Assembly (NCBI GenBank): GCA_023374045.1
Contig: CM041776.1
Coordinates: 323,417,925-323,481,924 of the forward strand
From: Limonium bicolor
Lineage: Eukaryota > Streptophyta > Magnoliopsida > Caryophyllales > Plumbaginaceae
Length of the DNA stretch: 64,000 nt
Direction of reading: 5' to 3'
The position numbers were made by a program, and so were the translations under genes. A model generated the notes under the pieces. It was not told where the DNA came from, did not search any database, and saw nothing but the letters and a program-made list of their open reading frames with translations. Positions 49,354 through 62,584 of the stretch are shown here, piece by piece; positions within the stretch are counted from its first letter, which is position 1, and each line of letters opens with the position of its first letter.

Positions 49354-49535
49354 CTAAAAATGTTGTTTAAGGTATGAAAATGGTAAGAAGGGAGTAAGTG
49401 TTTAAGGAGTTATAAAATGAGTTTTTATGGATGTTATATGAAGGATTAAAGGTGCCAAATGATGTTAGAACATATTAGGATATTTGAGGTGAAGTTTGGA
49501 GTTAATTGGGCAAGGGGAAATAAAGGTCTGGGGCA

Positions 49536-49790
49536 GACCGACCTTGCGACCGAACTTGCCAAGGTCGGTCGAGCCCAGTTTACCCTGCGAGAATTAGTTT
49601 CTGGAATGGACCGACCTTGGGGACCGGACTTGCAAGGTCGGTCGGGCTTGTATTTTCTGTACGGATTAAGTTTCTGGAATCGACCGAACATGCGACCGAA
49701 CTTACAAGGTCGGTCGGAGTAGAAAATTTTGACGGTAAAGTGTTCTGGAATGGACCGACCTTGTGCAAGGTCGGTCGGTAAGGTTGGTCG
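49536..49790. repeat. LTR hairpin array B, four ~72-bp units
   Basis: 'gaccgaccttg' or a variant starts at 49536, 49609, about 49682 and 49753, each opposed by 'caaggtcggtc'. Spacers share 'tttctggaatggaccg'. The same array lies in the 3' LTR at about 59027-59275. Confidence 0.9.
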
Positions 49791-51704
49791 GACCAAAAAT
49801 GTTGTTTATGGTTATAAAATGATATGTAATGATGGAGATTGATAGGTAATGATGCTATAAAGTTGTTAAGGACATGTTAGGTGAGTTTCAATGACAATTA
49901 AGTGGGTGAAAAGTTGTATTAAAATGTGAGAGTAAAACAAGTTAAAAATGTCAAGTTATTTAACTAAGTTAACGGGAAAGTTATAAGCATTAGACTTTAA
50001 ACAATCATGTTACCCCGATGTTAATAAAAATACATGTAATGTTATCAGTTGTTCGAGAATTGCTCGAGGAACATAAGTGGACATGATAAAGTGGACTCCG
50101 GTGACAGGTATGGTTTTCTTGCAACCTGTGTCCTACCGGATTACACCGGCTTGTATGCCAATGTGTTTTTTCTGTGTGTTTGCCACGTTATAAGATAAAT
50201 CATGAAACGAGTTTACAGTCGTTATTGTTGTTGTATGTTTACGTGCCGATACCGGTAACCTCGAGTGCGCTTGAAGGGCTAGTTAACCACTATTAGGTAA
50301 ACGTAAGAGAACGGTATCCGGTGATTACGTTTCCGACCTAAGGAACGTTCTAACCACGGCTATGCGTGAGTTAGTTATGTGATGTTTGTGTGTGATGTTT
50401 GTGTGAGAAAGTATGACTCTCCCTTCCCTTGTGTGTGTCTAACAAGACTTAACCCAATGTTGTGATTGTTTAATTAAGTTCAATGATGAACTTCTGACAA
50501 GTGCTAACGGGGGAAGTGAGGAGTCCGGTCTGTTCCGGCCACGCGTGTGAGTATGGGGGTCGTTGTCATATCAGGTTCGATCCTCTCTGTATGTTATGGT
50601 TGTTTTCCAATTTGGTTCCCAACCTTCCCTTTAGCTTAACCAAGGCTATTACTGACTCACGTCGGGCCACAGGGGCATACTATGTCATGTTTGTTCGGTG
50701 TGCTTGGATCACTATATCCGAGACACCTTGTGTTAAGTTATCCGTTCATTTAACGAGACGGTAACGAGTTATGTAACGAGCTTATCATGAGACTGGCAAC
50801 ATTCTCTAGGCTCACCAGTGTATTAACAATGTTTGGGTCGGTTCCTAAGAGAACCATTCCCGTTATGTATGTGATGTTGTTGTAATGCAGTTTCTATTGC
50901 GATGTTATTATGTGCACGTTGAAACGTGAAAGTGTTGTTATGTTTTGTTATGTGAGGAATGATATATGTTGTAAGATATGGAGTGTGTGGATCATGGAAA
51001 TGAATCCCAGTTTGTGATAAGAGGCGTTTAAGGATAACCCGATTTAAGGGTAAGTGTCGTCTATTAAGGAAGTAGCTCCATTAGAGGAGGAACACTCTAG
51101 GGATAATGAATACCATGAGTGACTTATCAAGTAAGGATGTATTATCCGTTTGTTGAGCCCATTGAGGCGAAATGTTATGTGTTGTGTGTTTACAGTTGCA
51201 TGCATGATTTAAATATAATCAATCGCATGCTAAGACGACAATTAGTTGTGCGTGGCCCGGTAGCATGTGGGCTGCGGGATTACCATACCAGCAAAGGTGC
51301 TGAGCCCCTTGGGGGCCACCCTTTCTCTTCTTTTCCTATTTCAGGTACAAAGAGCAGGAAGTCGTTCGAGAGTAGGACGGGGTAGTCGTTGTACATGGGT
51401 AATCGTTTAAGTTGTATATATACAGTAGGTGTAGTAAGACCGAAATTGTTATCGGCATTAGTTGTGAATACTCGATACAGTTGGAAGGTGTATGTTGTGT
51501 CTATTGTTAATGGAAGGGTTAGTAATGTGCAGTCGCTCGGGAATTTAGCCCATCAGACCGGTACAATGTATATGTATTAGCCTTGTTAGCCACGTGGGTG
51601 GCTAACGGCGTGTAACACCAACGAGTTAAGTAATGTGATGAGGTTTGTTTTTCCGCTACAGTTTATTGTAAGTGTGTTAATGTTGGATGGGGTGTTACAA
51701 AAAG

Positions 51705-51716
51705 TGGCATCAGAGC
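51705..51716 (+). other. Primer-binding site (initiator Met tRNA type)
   Basis: 'tggcatcagagc' begins six bases after the LTR end and matches the usual plant Met-initiator PBS 'tggtatcagagc' at 11 of 12 bases. Most of it forms one arm of a perfect 11-bp inverted repeat (51708-51718 with 51723-51733). Confidence 0.85.
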
Positions 51717-54700
51717 GAAGTATCGCTCTGATGACTGAATTACCGAGCTTAAGAAGTACCGAGTTAGGATTTTAGTACTTTGGGTTAAGGGTTGAGTGAT
51801 AGCGTGAGAGATACGCTAGTTAGGAACTGCCAGTGAATACTGAAAACCTACTATATCCAACCCGCCCTCCACAATCCCTGTTTTATAACTTGGGAAACAA
51901 CGCCAGAGAGATGGAAGTCCACTCTTACTCGGGAATACCCGATCTGGCTATTATTAAATACCTTTAAAGGTACGGAGAACCTGTCATACGGTAGATCCCG
52001 AAAACTAGGAATCCCGGAGACGGTTTCCATCTGAACAATGTTAACCGCATTTAATAGCGAAGAATGAATAATCTTGTGTATAAGAGAATAGAATTTCCGG
52101 CAACCTGGGTCGACATGCCGAGCAGTCGAGGATGACCAGCTTGCAACGCACCGACCGTGCAACAGGCAAGAAGTGGATTAATACAACCCGAGACGAGTGT
52201 CTACGGGACCACAGTTGATAAATAATACACCGACGGTATACCAACCGACAAAGGAACTACAACGTAGTGCCCAAACAAGAGACAAGTCTCAGTAACCATG
52301 ACAAATACGTGGAATGGGCTACGAAGAGGAAACAATACAAAAGAAAAGGGGGTCTCCAGAATGGGAAACACCCCAGTTGATAATTACCATATGAATACAG
52401 TGAGGAGTTACCCGGAGGAATTATTATCAAGACTGTAAGATCAGTGAGGGCCAACAAGGCCACTATTGACAGTGCGGGTAAAAACAATACCACAACCGGT
52501 ATGTGTGAAACCGATAGCCAGTTAGCATGGCGCACTTGCCATAGCAAGTGCTGCTATAACAGGGCTGTTCGGGAAATTTATAACCACTACAAAGTACTTG
52601 GTAAAGTACCATAAAGTTAAATGTGATCGTCATAACAGTGGAAGGGCATGTTAGCCTAACCCCTGTAATTGTAAGTACACCAGTCAGCAAGAAGCTAGAC
52701 TTGGTTAAGGTAAGAAGATGTTGTGAAACCATGAAAATTTTCTTTCAAACTCAGATTTACTCAAACCCTTTTCTTTTCAAAACCAGATTTTCTTTCAAAC
52801 CAACACTTCTTTCCAACCTTCTTTTAAACCAAATCAGTAAAACCAAGGGCAGTTGATAAAGATACAACAGTGGATAAACTTTCCCTCGATTAAGTTCGGG
52901 AAGCAAGGAATGAATATTGTCACGGGACAATATAAGGGAGTTGACAACAGAATACTTCACCTAGGCGTGTGACGGACACTACGAGTGTACCAACTGAAAT
53001 GTGGGACGACCGCACTCCGATAGGAGCTTGTGGGCCTGACAGACCTACTTATGGGTTAGTTGGGTAAGTAGTAATGTATCAGTATGGTACCCCACATATG
53101 TATACGAGTAGAGTCCGAAACACGGGAAGTAGTCGACTCCGTTTTACGGTCAGCAGTATAAGTCAAACAACAGCTAAGGATTACCATGAGTGGTTGAAGT
53201 AAAGGAACTAAGTCAAGTTAACGAGACTAAAGGAATTAGTGAATTCATTTTTAAGGAAATGCTTAAGAGTCAGGAAGTGCGAAGTGCACGAACTGTTATG
53301 TGAAGACATCACATATGTCTTAAGGATCCTTAGGGATAAACATGATAGCTGGAACGGAGACCCAGCCTATGCATGGCAAGGCAGATGCCTGATGTGGACA
53401 CATTAACGTGCAATGAACGGGATGAAACTCCCAGAATGAGTACCTACACTACCAGGAAATGTTGATCTTCACAGAAGAAGATAATAACCAGTTAAGAACG
53501 CAAAAGGCGTGGCTAACTGAATGTACCAATAAGTGTGAATAAAATGTAAAGGCATAACTTAGTAACACCCAGGAGCATTCCTTAAAGGGTGTTCGCAACA
53601 ATAATTGTTGCACGGAATGACGTGACAGAAACACGAGGGTTGAAACTAACACCCAGTTTAGACATAAGTTGTCAGGAGACGGACTGACAATCCTAAGGGG
53701 CATCCCATGAAAGGAAGCGTGATACAACGACCCTGTCACGGAGCCCAATACTACCACTAAACCATGTAATGTTGTACAGAGAAGTACATGTGTGTGGACA
53801 GCCTATAATGAGCGCAGCTCAAGGTAGGTAAGACTTATAAGCCATAAACAAGATATGTTATATAAATTAGATTGATTGCAGAAGTTTATGTTATATAAGT
53901 GAATAGAGTGGTAAACGAACCACTGCATTAAGAGTGGGGATACCTCTCGATGTTGTGAGACCGCAGGAGCGGTAGTTATGTGAACCAAGCTCAAGAAATA
54001 TGTTAAGGATGGACAATGTTATTATTATTTGCGAGCAGTGAGTTTAGTAGTATGTGTGTATAAAGTGAAACACCGAGCTGAATAATGCCGGCTTGTGACT
54101 CGAATGATCAATGCTCAAGGAGCATCCGGTAGTCATCCAAATGAGTGATGAACCATAATGTGAATAATGTAAGTATATGTGCGGAAGTCAACATGACAGT
54201 AAACACCATATAAGTTATTGTTATGCAATGAGTAAGAGCACGGTTCGCAGCTGGCGACCGTTGTATCAATGTTATAGAGTAATAATGTGGCAGATAAGAC
54301 CAGTTATGAATTAAATTCAGTGGTGATGCAAGGTAAGTAATGATAAACAAACTCGGCAGTAAGCCGGTAGCCAGTATTACGAGATCGGAACCTCAATGAA
54401 ACACAGTGTGAATTCCATGCGAATCACATGAGAGATTTGCTGTCAAGAGTTTACGCCTCTGCACTCTGTATGACTGAGTGTTTTGGTATTGCACTTGCGC
54501 AGTAATGATCGAGTGGGATAGCTAAGAATTGGAAACATCTTAATTGTGGAGCAATAATGTTATAATGGCCGATGCATAGGAAATGCAAGGCCGCACCAAT
54601 AAAAGAGTACTTGTACAAAACCAAATGTGGAGACATGATTAATAATAAGTGACTACAGTAGCACTAACTGCCAATATCGGTATGGAATATGCCCCAAATG

Positions 54701-55264
54701 TTGTAAATAGCTGAGAGAGCACTACACACTAGGTAGTAGCTCAATCTCAACCGACAGTAAGTCGGAAGGGAACAAGTCAATCATTGTGAAATACATAACT
54801 GTATACACAGTAAATTGTTATGGAAGTGGATAGGAAGTTTGTAACTCACCGAATTCGCTAACGGTAAGAGATACCACGCGTCGGTTGAGAAACCGTTGTT
54901 ACCAAGATGAAGGTGACAATTGGGGATGTACAATACAGTAAGAATAACAAAAGGGGCAATTAAGCTCTACAGTTATTAGAGTTTCGCAGCAGAAACTAGT
55001 GAGCCAGTGATTCAAGTGTTACATGGTGTACATGAGTGAATGGCTAATTATTAAGCCTAGAAGCCTAACAGGCCAGAATCGAAACCAACTAAGAGTTTAA
55101 ACAAACTCCAATGAGAATTCTTGGTTTAGGAACTGAACCGCCAATATGGTTAAGACCCTCTAATCAGAATCCATTGTGTAATAGACCGCGTGCAAGTTAA
55201 AACACTTCACGACGGCAGAACATTTTAAGCCAATGTTTAGTGATTGATTACGTGGGTGTAATCC

Positions 55265-55281
55265 CTTTTAAGGGGGGTAGA
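55265..55281 (+). other. Internal polypurine-tract copy
   Basis: 'cttttaaggggggtaga', identical over 17 bases to the terminal PPT, 1.29 kb upstream of it. Could act as a second plus-strand primer or mark an internal duplication. Confidence 0.6.
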
Positions 55282-56217
55282 GCGCAAAACCACTTAGTGT
55301 GTATTACCGTACAAGTGTACGTGATTTATGATGTGCATAGCACAAATAATTTGTTTTGATGATTGGTGCGTGTGTTACGTAAAACATACGATTCATCATG
55401 GTTTAATTGTGGTAATTGCGCACAGAAGATGCAAATACCATTGTGATAAGTGTGTTGAATTATTAACAGTTGTGTGTGATAGTACAAGTGTGGGAGTAGA
55501 GAAACTCCCGGGGGAACAAACCCTGACAGTGTATAAATGTGAAACTGTGTGTTGTATTTTGATAAAATATATGTGTATATATACTATATAGTGATTCATG
55601 AAAGGGTATGAGATCGATATAAAACCTAATGAGGATAAGATTCCCTAGGTAACTAGATTAAAGCGAATAGGAGAATACTGATAGACGAAGTTCTATCCCT
55701 TGGAGATGTTATGATCATGACTAGAATGATTTAAAAGATAGAAAATTGGAAATGAGTGATTTAATTGATGCTTGAAAATGAAGTGAGAGGTGGAACTTGA
55801 TTTGCATGCGATCAAGGGAAACCGAACACAAATTGGGGTGGAAGGATAGTTCAACACTGATGCTGATCACATCAGGGTTGGATGGCTCTTGAAGCTCCCC
55901 TTAAGTGGTCACAAATAACCATGCTAAGAGAAGAAGCGAAGAGCATAAGTTGGACTTGGAGTTGTGTGTGTTTTCAAAAGGATTTTCAATTGGTACTTAT
56001 AAAACGTCGATAGATACTTTACATAATTAAAGTTCTCTTACTTAACCTCACAAGGAAATTTTAAACTTAAGTGATTGTTTTGATCTCCCAAAGGCACGGG
56101 GACGGAAGGTGTCCATCGCGACCGGGTTCTGCGGGATCACAGTGTATAGCAAAGATATTTTTGATTGTTATACATACTATGACATGTTGTGTGGTATGTG
56201 TAATAAATATTATTTTG

Positions 56218-56458
56218 ACCTTGAGTTCCTAAAGTGAATACTATTAAGACCTATGAGTCTAAATGTGTTGTGTTACATAGACCTATGTGTCTAAATGTTG
56301 TTATGTTACCCAAGACCAGAGAGTCCAAGGGTTGTTATGTATGTGTAAATGTTGTTAAGATACCCGGACCATTGAGTCCGAGGTTATCATGTGAATATGT
56401 TATGTTATGTGTGGATGTGAATGTGTTGCCCGGACCATTAAGTCCGAGGTTGTGATGT
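56218..56458. repeat. Degenerate repeat cluster near the PPT
   Basis: Five short units with the form 'gacc-----gtc' followed by 'taaatg' or 'cgagg' and 'ttgttatgt': 'gacctatgagtc', 'gacctatgtgtc', 'gaccagagagtc', 'gaccattgagtc' and 'gaccattaagtc'. Spacing is about 35-70 bp. Confidence 0.7.
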
Positions 56459-56550
56459 AAAGGGTGTTTGGTAATGGAAGTTAACTTCGAAAGCAATCCC
56501 CGTATTCTAATCCAAGATGTGTGGGAAGTGTAAACTTCGTGGACGAAGTT

Positions 56551-56567
56551 CTTTTAAGGGGGGTAGA
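56551..56567 (+). other. Polypurine tract of LARD-like element
   Basis: 'cttttaaggggggtaga' ends one base before the 3' LTR start at 56569, as required for plus-strand priming. Confidence 0.88.
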
Positions 56568-56568
56568 T

Positions 56569-59500
56569 TGAAATACCCCAAACCTGGATATGTGGTTTAA
56601 ATATCAAACTATGGTATGTAAAGGCTAAAAAGTGCCTTAGAAACATCAGTGAACAATTAAACATAGTAAAATGCAGTAAAGCACTAAGATACAGTTTGAG
56701 CGAAAACATGCTCTAAGCTATGAGTGAACTTGGTTAGGACCCAAAGAGCCTACCAAGACTTAATAATATTCAATTATGATTTAATAGGGCTAATTAAGTC
56801 CTTAGGAAACCTTGGTAGACATTGGAACCAAACAAAACATAAATAAATACCTTAAGGTCAATATGGGCTAAAAGTGCTCTAAGCTTGGGATAAATTTGTA
56901 TAAGACCTAATGGTCATACCTATATCTTATAAATATGTTAATGAACATATTAAATCAATTACCAAATAAAACCAAGCTTGAAAACAAGTTAAGAACAAAA
57001 AGTGCTTTAAGGAGTCTTAAAGCACATTTTTGAAAAATTGTCTTGTAAATGAGTTTTGAGTGGCTAAATGTCCATCATTTCTCTTAAATATATATGTGTA
57101 CTATATAGTATCACATTTGGATGTCTATATCAATAGGAAATCAAAAATTTCACTTCTATGTGCCTTGTTTTATGAATAGTGACTTTAATAAGCTATTTTG
57201 TAACATATGTATTTATAAGTGAGACAATTGATTAATAAAGTCTAAAATACCCCTAGGTACTATTGGGGGCCGGTTTTTAAGGTATGGTGACTCACCACCC
57301 TTGTTAACATGCTAAGGAAATAAAGAATGACTAACTTAAGTACTATTTGCTTTTTAAGTACAAATATCTTCCAAAAAGCAAAACTTATCTCATTCTCTCA
57401 TTTCCTTCTTCATTTCCCACGTATCCAATCTTCTTCTACCTCTCTTCTTGCTGCTCTTCTACGATTTGGAATAGTACCACCAAGACTCCATCTTTGACCA
57501 CTTGTAAAACCTAGCTCACTTAACCAAATCAAAAACAAACACCACCATCCTCTTCCTCTCATCAAGCTCTTCATTCCTATCTTCTCAAAATTTTAAGACC
57601 ACCATTTCGGTGCCATGGAGTTCCACCATTGATGGAGCTTGAGCTTGTGTTTCTACATATTATTACTCTCCTTTGCTTCTAGGTAAGGAATCTCAAAGAA
57701 AAATCAAGTTTCCTTCATGTTTTTGCCTTGACCGAAATTGCACATTAATGGTGCTCTTGGTGTGACTTTGTTCTAGCTTCATTCCAACCGTTCATGGGCT
57801 AGGTGGAGTCCTCTCTTCATAGATATTCAAACTCTCTTCAAAGATCAAGGTAAAACAACTACATTTATGTTTTTGAAACAATGTAAACCTAGGGTTTACA
57901 ATGAGTTTAAGCTTGAAGCTTGTATACTCATTTCATTGCTTGTATATTGTTTTAGTAGTTGACAAGGAATCAAATACCTTATCGGTTTTATAAGGAAACA
58001 AGAAAGAAGTTTGAGTGGAAAAGAGGTAAATATACTAACCTAATGTGGTATAATGCCTTAGGAGAAGTGAGCTTATATTGCTTGTTAAAATGATCTAAGG
58101 AGCCAAAGGTGAATGACCTAGTGAAATGCTCTCAAGAGTTTATTAAGGGCATATGTATTGTTGGGTGTAATTGCAGGTCAAAGGCATTATTTATGTGGGA
58201 AATTCAGTGTTTATGGTTTATGCAATTTAAGGGCCTAAGAGCCATGTTATTTAAGGGCCTAAGTGCCAAGCAATTTAAATTGTGCACTATATTTGTGATG
58301 TAGTGTAAATTTGTGTGAAGTCTTGTGTGTGATGGTGTTCTTGATGGTTTTAGGTGTTCTTGAATGAAATAAGGTAAAACCTAAGTGTTTGGATGTGAGA
58401 ATATACAAGAGAAGTTATGGCAAAATTTGGAAAATGTATAAGGAGTTCAAAGTGTTTTAAATGAGTTTTGGTGAACTAGGAAGTGTTAAGAGATTTATAA
58501 GAAAAATGAGTGACAAATTGGACAATGTTTAAAGGTGAATCAAAGTGATATTTTGGGTATTAGAATATGCCTAAGTTCATGTATGAAGTTTGGGTAATCT
58601 GTGGATGAAGAGAATAGATGAAACAAGACTTGAAATTGTCAAATTTGGGATTCTGTTACAGAGGTCCAGGACTTAGGTATTGGAAGATGTCCCGGACCAT
58701 ACATAAAAAACAGGCCGAGAGTTGGAAAACTGTCTTGGTCCGGGACTTGGGGTGAGTACAAGGTCCCGGACCACCCTATTAAAAACAGCCGAGAGTCTCT
58801 GTAAGTATTGGTCCGGGACTTAAGGTAAGGACCAAGTCCCGGACCACTCTAAAATGTTGTTTAAGGTATGAAAATGGTAAGAAGGGAGTAAGTGTTTAAG
58901 GAGTTAAAATGAGTTTTTATGGATGTTATATGAAGGATTAAAGGTGCCAATGATGTTAGAACATATTAGGATATTTGAGGTGAAGTTTGGAGTTAATTGG
59001 GCAAGGGGAAATAAAGTCTGGGGCAGACCGACCTTGACCGAACTTGCCAAGGTCGGTTGAGCCCAGTTTACCCTGCGAGAATTAGTTTCTGGAATGGACC
59101 GACCTTGGGGACCGACTTGCAAGGTCGGGGGCTTGTATTTTCTGTGCGGATTAAGTTTCTGGAATCGACCGAACATGCGACCGAACTTACAAGGTCGGTC
59201 GGAGTAGAAAATTTTGACGGTAAAGTGTTCTGGAATGGACCGACCTTGTGCAAGGTCGGTCGGTAAGGTCGGTCGGACCAAAAATTGGTTTATGTTATAA
59301 AATGATATGTAATGATGGAGATTGATAGGTAATGATTTATAAAGTTGTTAAGGACATGTTAGGTGAGTTTCAATGACAATTAAGTGGGTGAAAAGTTGTA
59401 TTAAAATGTGAGAGTAAAACAAGTTAAAAATGTCAAGTTATTTAACTAAGTTAACGGGAAAGTTATAAGCATTAGACTTTAAACATCATGTTACCCCGAT

Positions 59501-61159
59501 GTTAATAAAAATACATGTAATGTTATCAGTTGTTCGAGAATTGCTCGAGGAACATAAGTGGACATGATAAAGTGGACTCCGGTGACAGGTATGGTTTTCT
59601 TGCAACCTGTGTCCTATCGGATTACACCGGCTTGTATGCCATGTGTTTTTTCTGTGTGTTGCCACGTTATAAGATAAATCATGAAACGAGTTTACAGTCG
59701 TTATTGTTGTTGTATGTTTACGTGCCGATACCGGTAACCTCGAGTGCGCTTGAAGGGCTAGTTAACCACTATTAGGTAAACGTAAGAGAACGGTATCCGG
59801 TGATTACGTTTCCGACCTAAGGAACGTTCTAACCACGGCTATGCGTGAGTTAGTTATGTGATGTTGTGTGATGTTTGTGTGAGAAAGTATGACTCTCCCT
59901 TCCCTTGTGTGTGTCTAACAAGACTTAACCCAATGTTGTGATTGTTTAATTAAGTTCAATGATGAACTTCTGACAAGTGCTAACGGGGGAAGTGAGGAGT
60001 CCGGTCTGTTCCGGCCACGCGTGTGAGTATGGGGGTCGTTGTCATATCAGGTTCGATCCTCTCTGTATGTTATGGTTGTTTTCAATTTGGTTCCCAACCT
60101 TCCTTTAGCTTAACCAAGGCTATTACTGACTCACGTCGGGCCACAGGGGCATACTATGTCATGTTTGTTCGGTGTGCTTGGATCACTATCCGAGACACCT
60201 TGTGTTAAGTTATCCGTTCATTTAACGAGACGGTAACGAGTTATGTAACGAGCTTATCATGAGACTGGCAACATTCTCTAGGCTCACCAGTGTATTAACA
60301 TGTTTGGGTCGGTTCCTAAGAGAACCATTCCCGTTATGTATGTGATGTTGTTGTAATGCAGTTTCTATTGCGATGTTATATGTGCACGTTGAAACGTGAA
60401 AGTGTTGTTATGTTTTGTTATGTGAGGAATGATATATGTTGTAAGATATGGAGTGTTGGATCATGGAAATGAATCCCAGTTTGTGATAAGAGGCGTTTAA
60501 GGATAACCCGATTTAAGGGTAAGTGTCGTCTATTAAGGAAGTAGCTCCATTAGAGGAGGAACACTCTAGGGATAATGAATACCATGAGTGACTTATCAAG
60601 TAAGGATGTATTATCCGGTTTGTTGAGCCCATTGAGGCGAAATGTTATGTGTGGGTTTACAGTTGCATGCATGATTAAATATCTAATCAATCGCTGCTAA
60701 GACGACAATTAGTTGTGCGTTGGCCCGGTAGCATGTGGGCTGCGGGATTACCATACCAAGCAAAGGTGCTGAGCCCCTTGGGGGGCACCCTTCTCTTCTT
60801 TTCTATTTCAGGTACAAGAGCAGGAAGCCGTTCGAGAGTATGACGTGGGGGTAGTCGTTGTACATGGGTAATCGTTTAAGTTGTATATACAGTAGGTGTA
60901 GTAAGACCGAAATTGTTATCGGCATTAGTTGTGAATACTCGGTACTAGGGAAGGTGTAGGTTGTGTCTATTGTTAATGGAAGGGTTAGTAATGTGCAGTC
61001 GCTCAGGAATTTAGCCCATCAGACCGGTACAATGTAAGTATGAGCCTTGTTAGCCACGGGTGGCTAACGGCGTGTAACACCAACGAGTTAAGTAATTGTG
61101 AGGTTTGTTTTTCCGCTGCAGTTTATTGTAAGTGTGTTAATGTTGGATGGGGTGTTACA
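56569..61159 (+). repeat. 3' LTR of LARD-like element
   Basis: 4,591 bp, same ends as the 5' LTR and colinear throughout, with the two hairpin arrays. Differences are mostly single-base indels, densest around 60640-60990. Confidence 0.95.
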
Positions 61160-61164
61160 ACAAC

Positions 61165-62584
61165 ATACGCGTATTTATTGGTAATTATCTACTCAAAGGT
61201 AATTCCTTTGTAAGTGTAAATGGATTCATTTTACCGAGCCACATTTAGTTAATGTAGGGATCATCAACTTTAGAAACAACTTTTAGGATAAATCTTCATT
61301 TTGATAATTAGTGTTTTATTATTGATTGATAAAAGGTGTATGGGTGCTTACAAAATACTCGGTTTCTATCACGAGTATATTTCCGAATAGAAATTTTTCG
61401 CTTAAGAGTCAAGTCCAGTGGTATGCATAACACACATATAACAAGCAATCACATATATCTAGCATCATGAGACAACATCTAGGCAATCAAACAAGCAACA
61501 TTCATGATTGACGTCGGGCCAAGGCCCGATCAATCTAACTGAATCAACTCTTGTGCCACAAGCATGACTTATGGTGGTCTTGAACCGCCTCACGGTGAGT
61601 TCACACGTCCTCACACCTAACCCAAAGGCATGGACGTGCGGGGCACTCCGCTTAATGAATACCTTCCCCAGTGGAGAATAACGTAACACCGGTGTCAAGA
61701 CACCTTCAGTAGAGACGCACTAGCGTGGACCACGCTGTGGACTCACCACCACACGGACCATCTCGGCCATGCTAGACACAAGTCCCAACTAAGTGTGTCG
61801 CCTCTGGCACTCCCGCACTTGCCCAAGTGCGGAACCAGTCATACGACAAGCGCACGCTGGCCTAACTCAATATCAGGGACATCGACAAATGGGGAAAGGA
61901 CCCGTAGCCGTTGGAGCCCACTATAGATAGTGGGACATGTCATATGACATGTTCTAGGCACTCTCGTGTCTAGCCGGGTGCTCTCCAGGCAGCCAAGGAG
62001 TACGAACGTCCTGACATCCCCATTCGTGGGTATAATGTAGCCATTGAGGCCCTCAGGCACTTGGGTTCCCAACCGTGACACAATCGTGTAGGCTGCCTAC
62101 AGGTCTGGCAGAAACTAACCAGCCCCCTAAAGAAGTTAAAGTACCTTTCTGGCCATACACGACCCAGACATGCCCCTTTGCAGCCAAACCCGACATAGTC
62201 TAGGACACTTCAAAAATTCACTAAAATCATATGCAAGCTCCAATTGTCATGAAACTTTGCCAACATCCCTTATTAATCAAGGGTAACATTTAACCTTCTT
62301 AAGTCTCCAGCAAAGTTATCAGAGTGCCACACATTTTAAGCCAACTTCACATCGGCTGCAATAGGGTGCCTGTGGACAGTGTCCACATCTCGAAAGATCA
62401 TATATATAGGATTAGGAACAGTAATTATCACGGGTTTCCTCACCAAATGAGTAATCCTTGTTCATCCCATATATGTTTGCAATAAATGGCGCCTACAAGC
62501 CCTAGTATAAACAACACAAGAAGAAAAAGTAAATTGACACATTTGCAACCATTAACTAATAGGAGTATATCTTAAAAGAATTCA
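61165..62584. other. Unassigned GC-richer DNA, possibly an LTR fragment
   Basis: No protein recognised on either strand. From about 61480 to 62200 base composition is higher in GC than the flanks, with frames of at most 80 codons. The palindrome 'acatgtcatatgacatgt' lies at about 61934-61951. It reads like part of a retrotransposon LTR or leader, but no paired copy is in the window. Confidence 0.3.

Larger units (their letters stand above)
47076..51699 (+). repeat. 5' LTR of LARD-like element
   Basis: 4,624 bp, TG...CA. Non-coding; its small frames recur in the other LTR. It contains two consecutive inverted-repeat arrays (49169-49353 and 49536-49790). It differs from the 3' LTR mainly by scattered one-base indels and few substitutions, so insertion is recent. 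Confidence 0.95.
51700..56568 (+). other. Non-coding internal domain of LARD-like element
   Basis: 4,869 bp without recognisable protein on either strand. Stops are frequent in all frames, yet the DNA is less AT-rich than neighbouring intergenic DNA. It carries the PBS hairpin, an internal PPT-like copy (55265-55281), a degenerate repeat cluster (56218-56458) and the PPT. Confidence 0.85.
47076..61159 (+). mobile_element. LARD-like non-autonomous LTR retrotransposon (14.1 kb)
   Basis: Two direct LTRs of 4,624 and 4,591 bp flank a 4,869-bp internal region. Both start 'tgaaatacccc' and end 'ggggtgttaca'. The 5-bp TSD 'acaac' is perfect (47071-47075 and 61160-61164). A primer-binding site and a polypurine tract sit in the correct places, which fixes the plus orientation. 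The internal region has no frame above ~105 codons and no gag, protease, RT, RNase H or integrase motif. Giant LTRs with a non-coding centre match the LARD class of plant Ty3/gypsy derivatives. The LTR ends and initiator-Met PBS resemble Tekay/Del chromoviruses, so such an element is the likely enzyme donor (inference). Confidence 0.93.

Noticed and set aside
49446..49796. 116-codon minus-strand frame over hairpin array B
   Set aside because: A period of ~72 bp, a multiple of three, keeps a frame open by chance across the repeats. It drifts out of frame in the other LTR.
61465..62081. Two minus-strand frames of 77 and 80 codons
   Set aside because: No recognisable domain; GC-richer DNA has fewer stops, so chance frames are expected.
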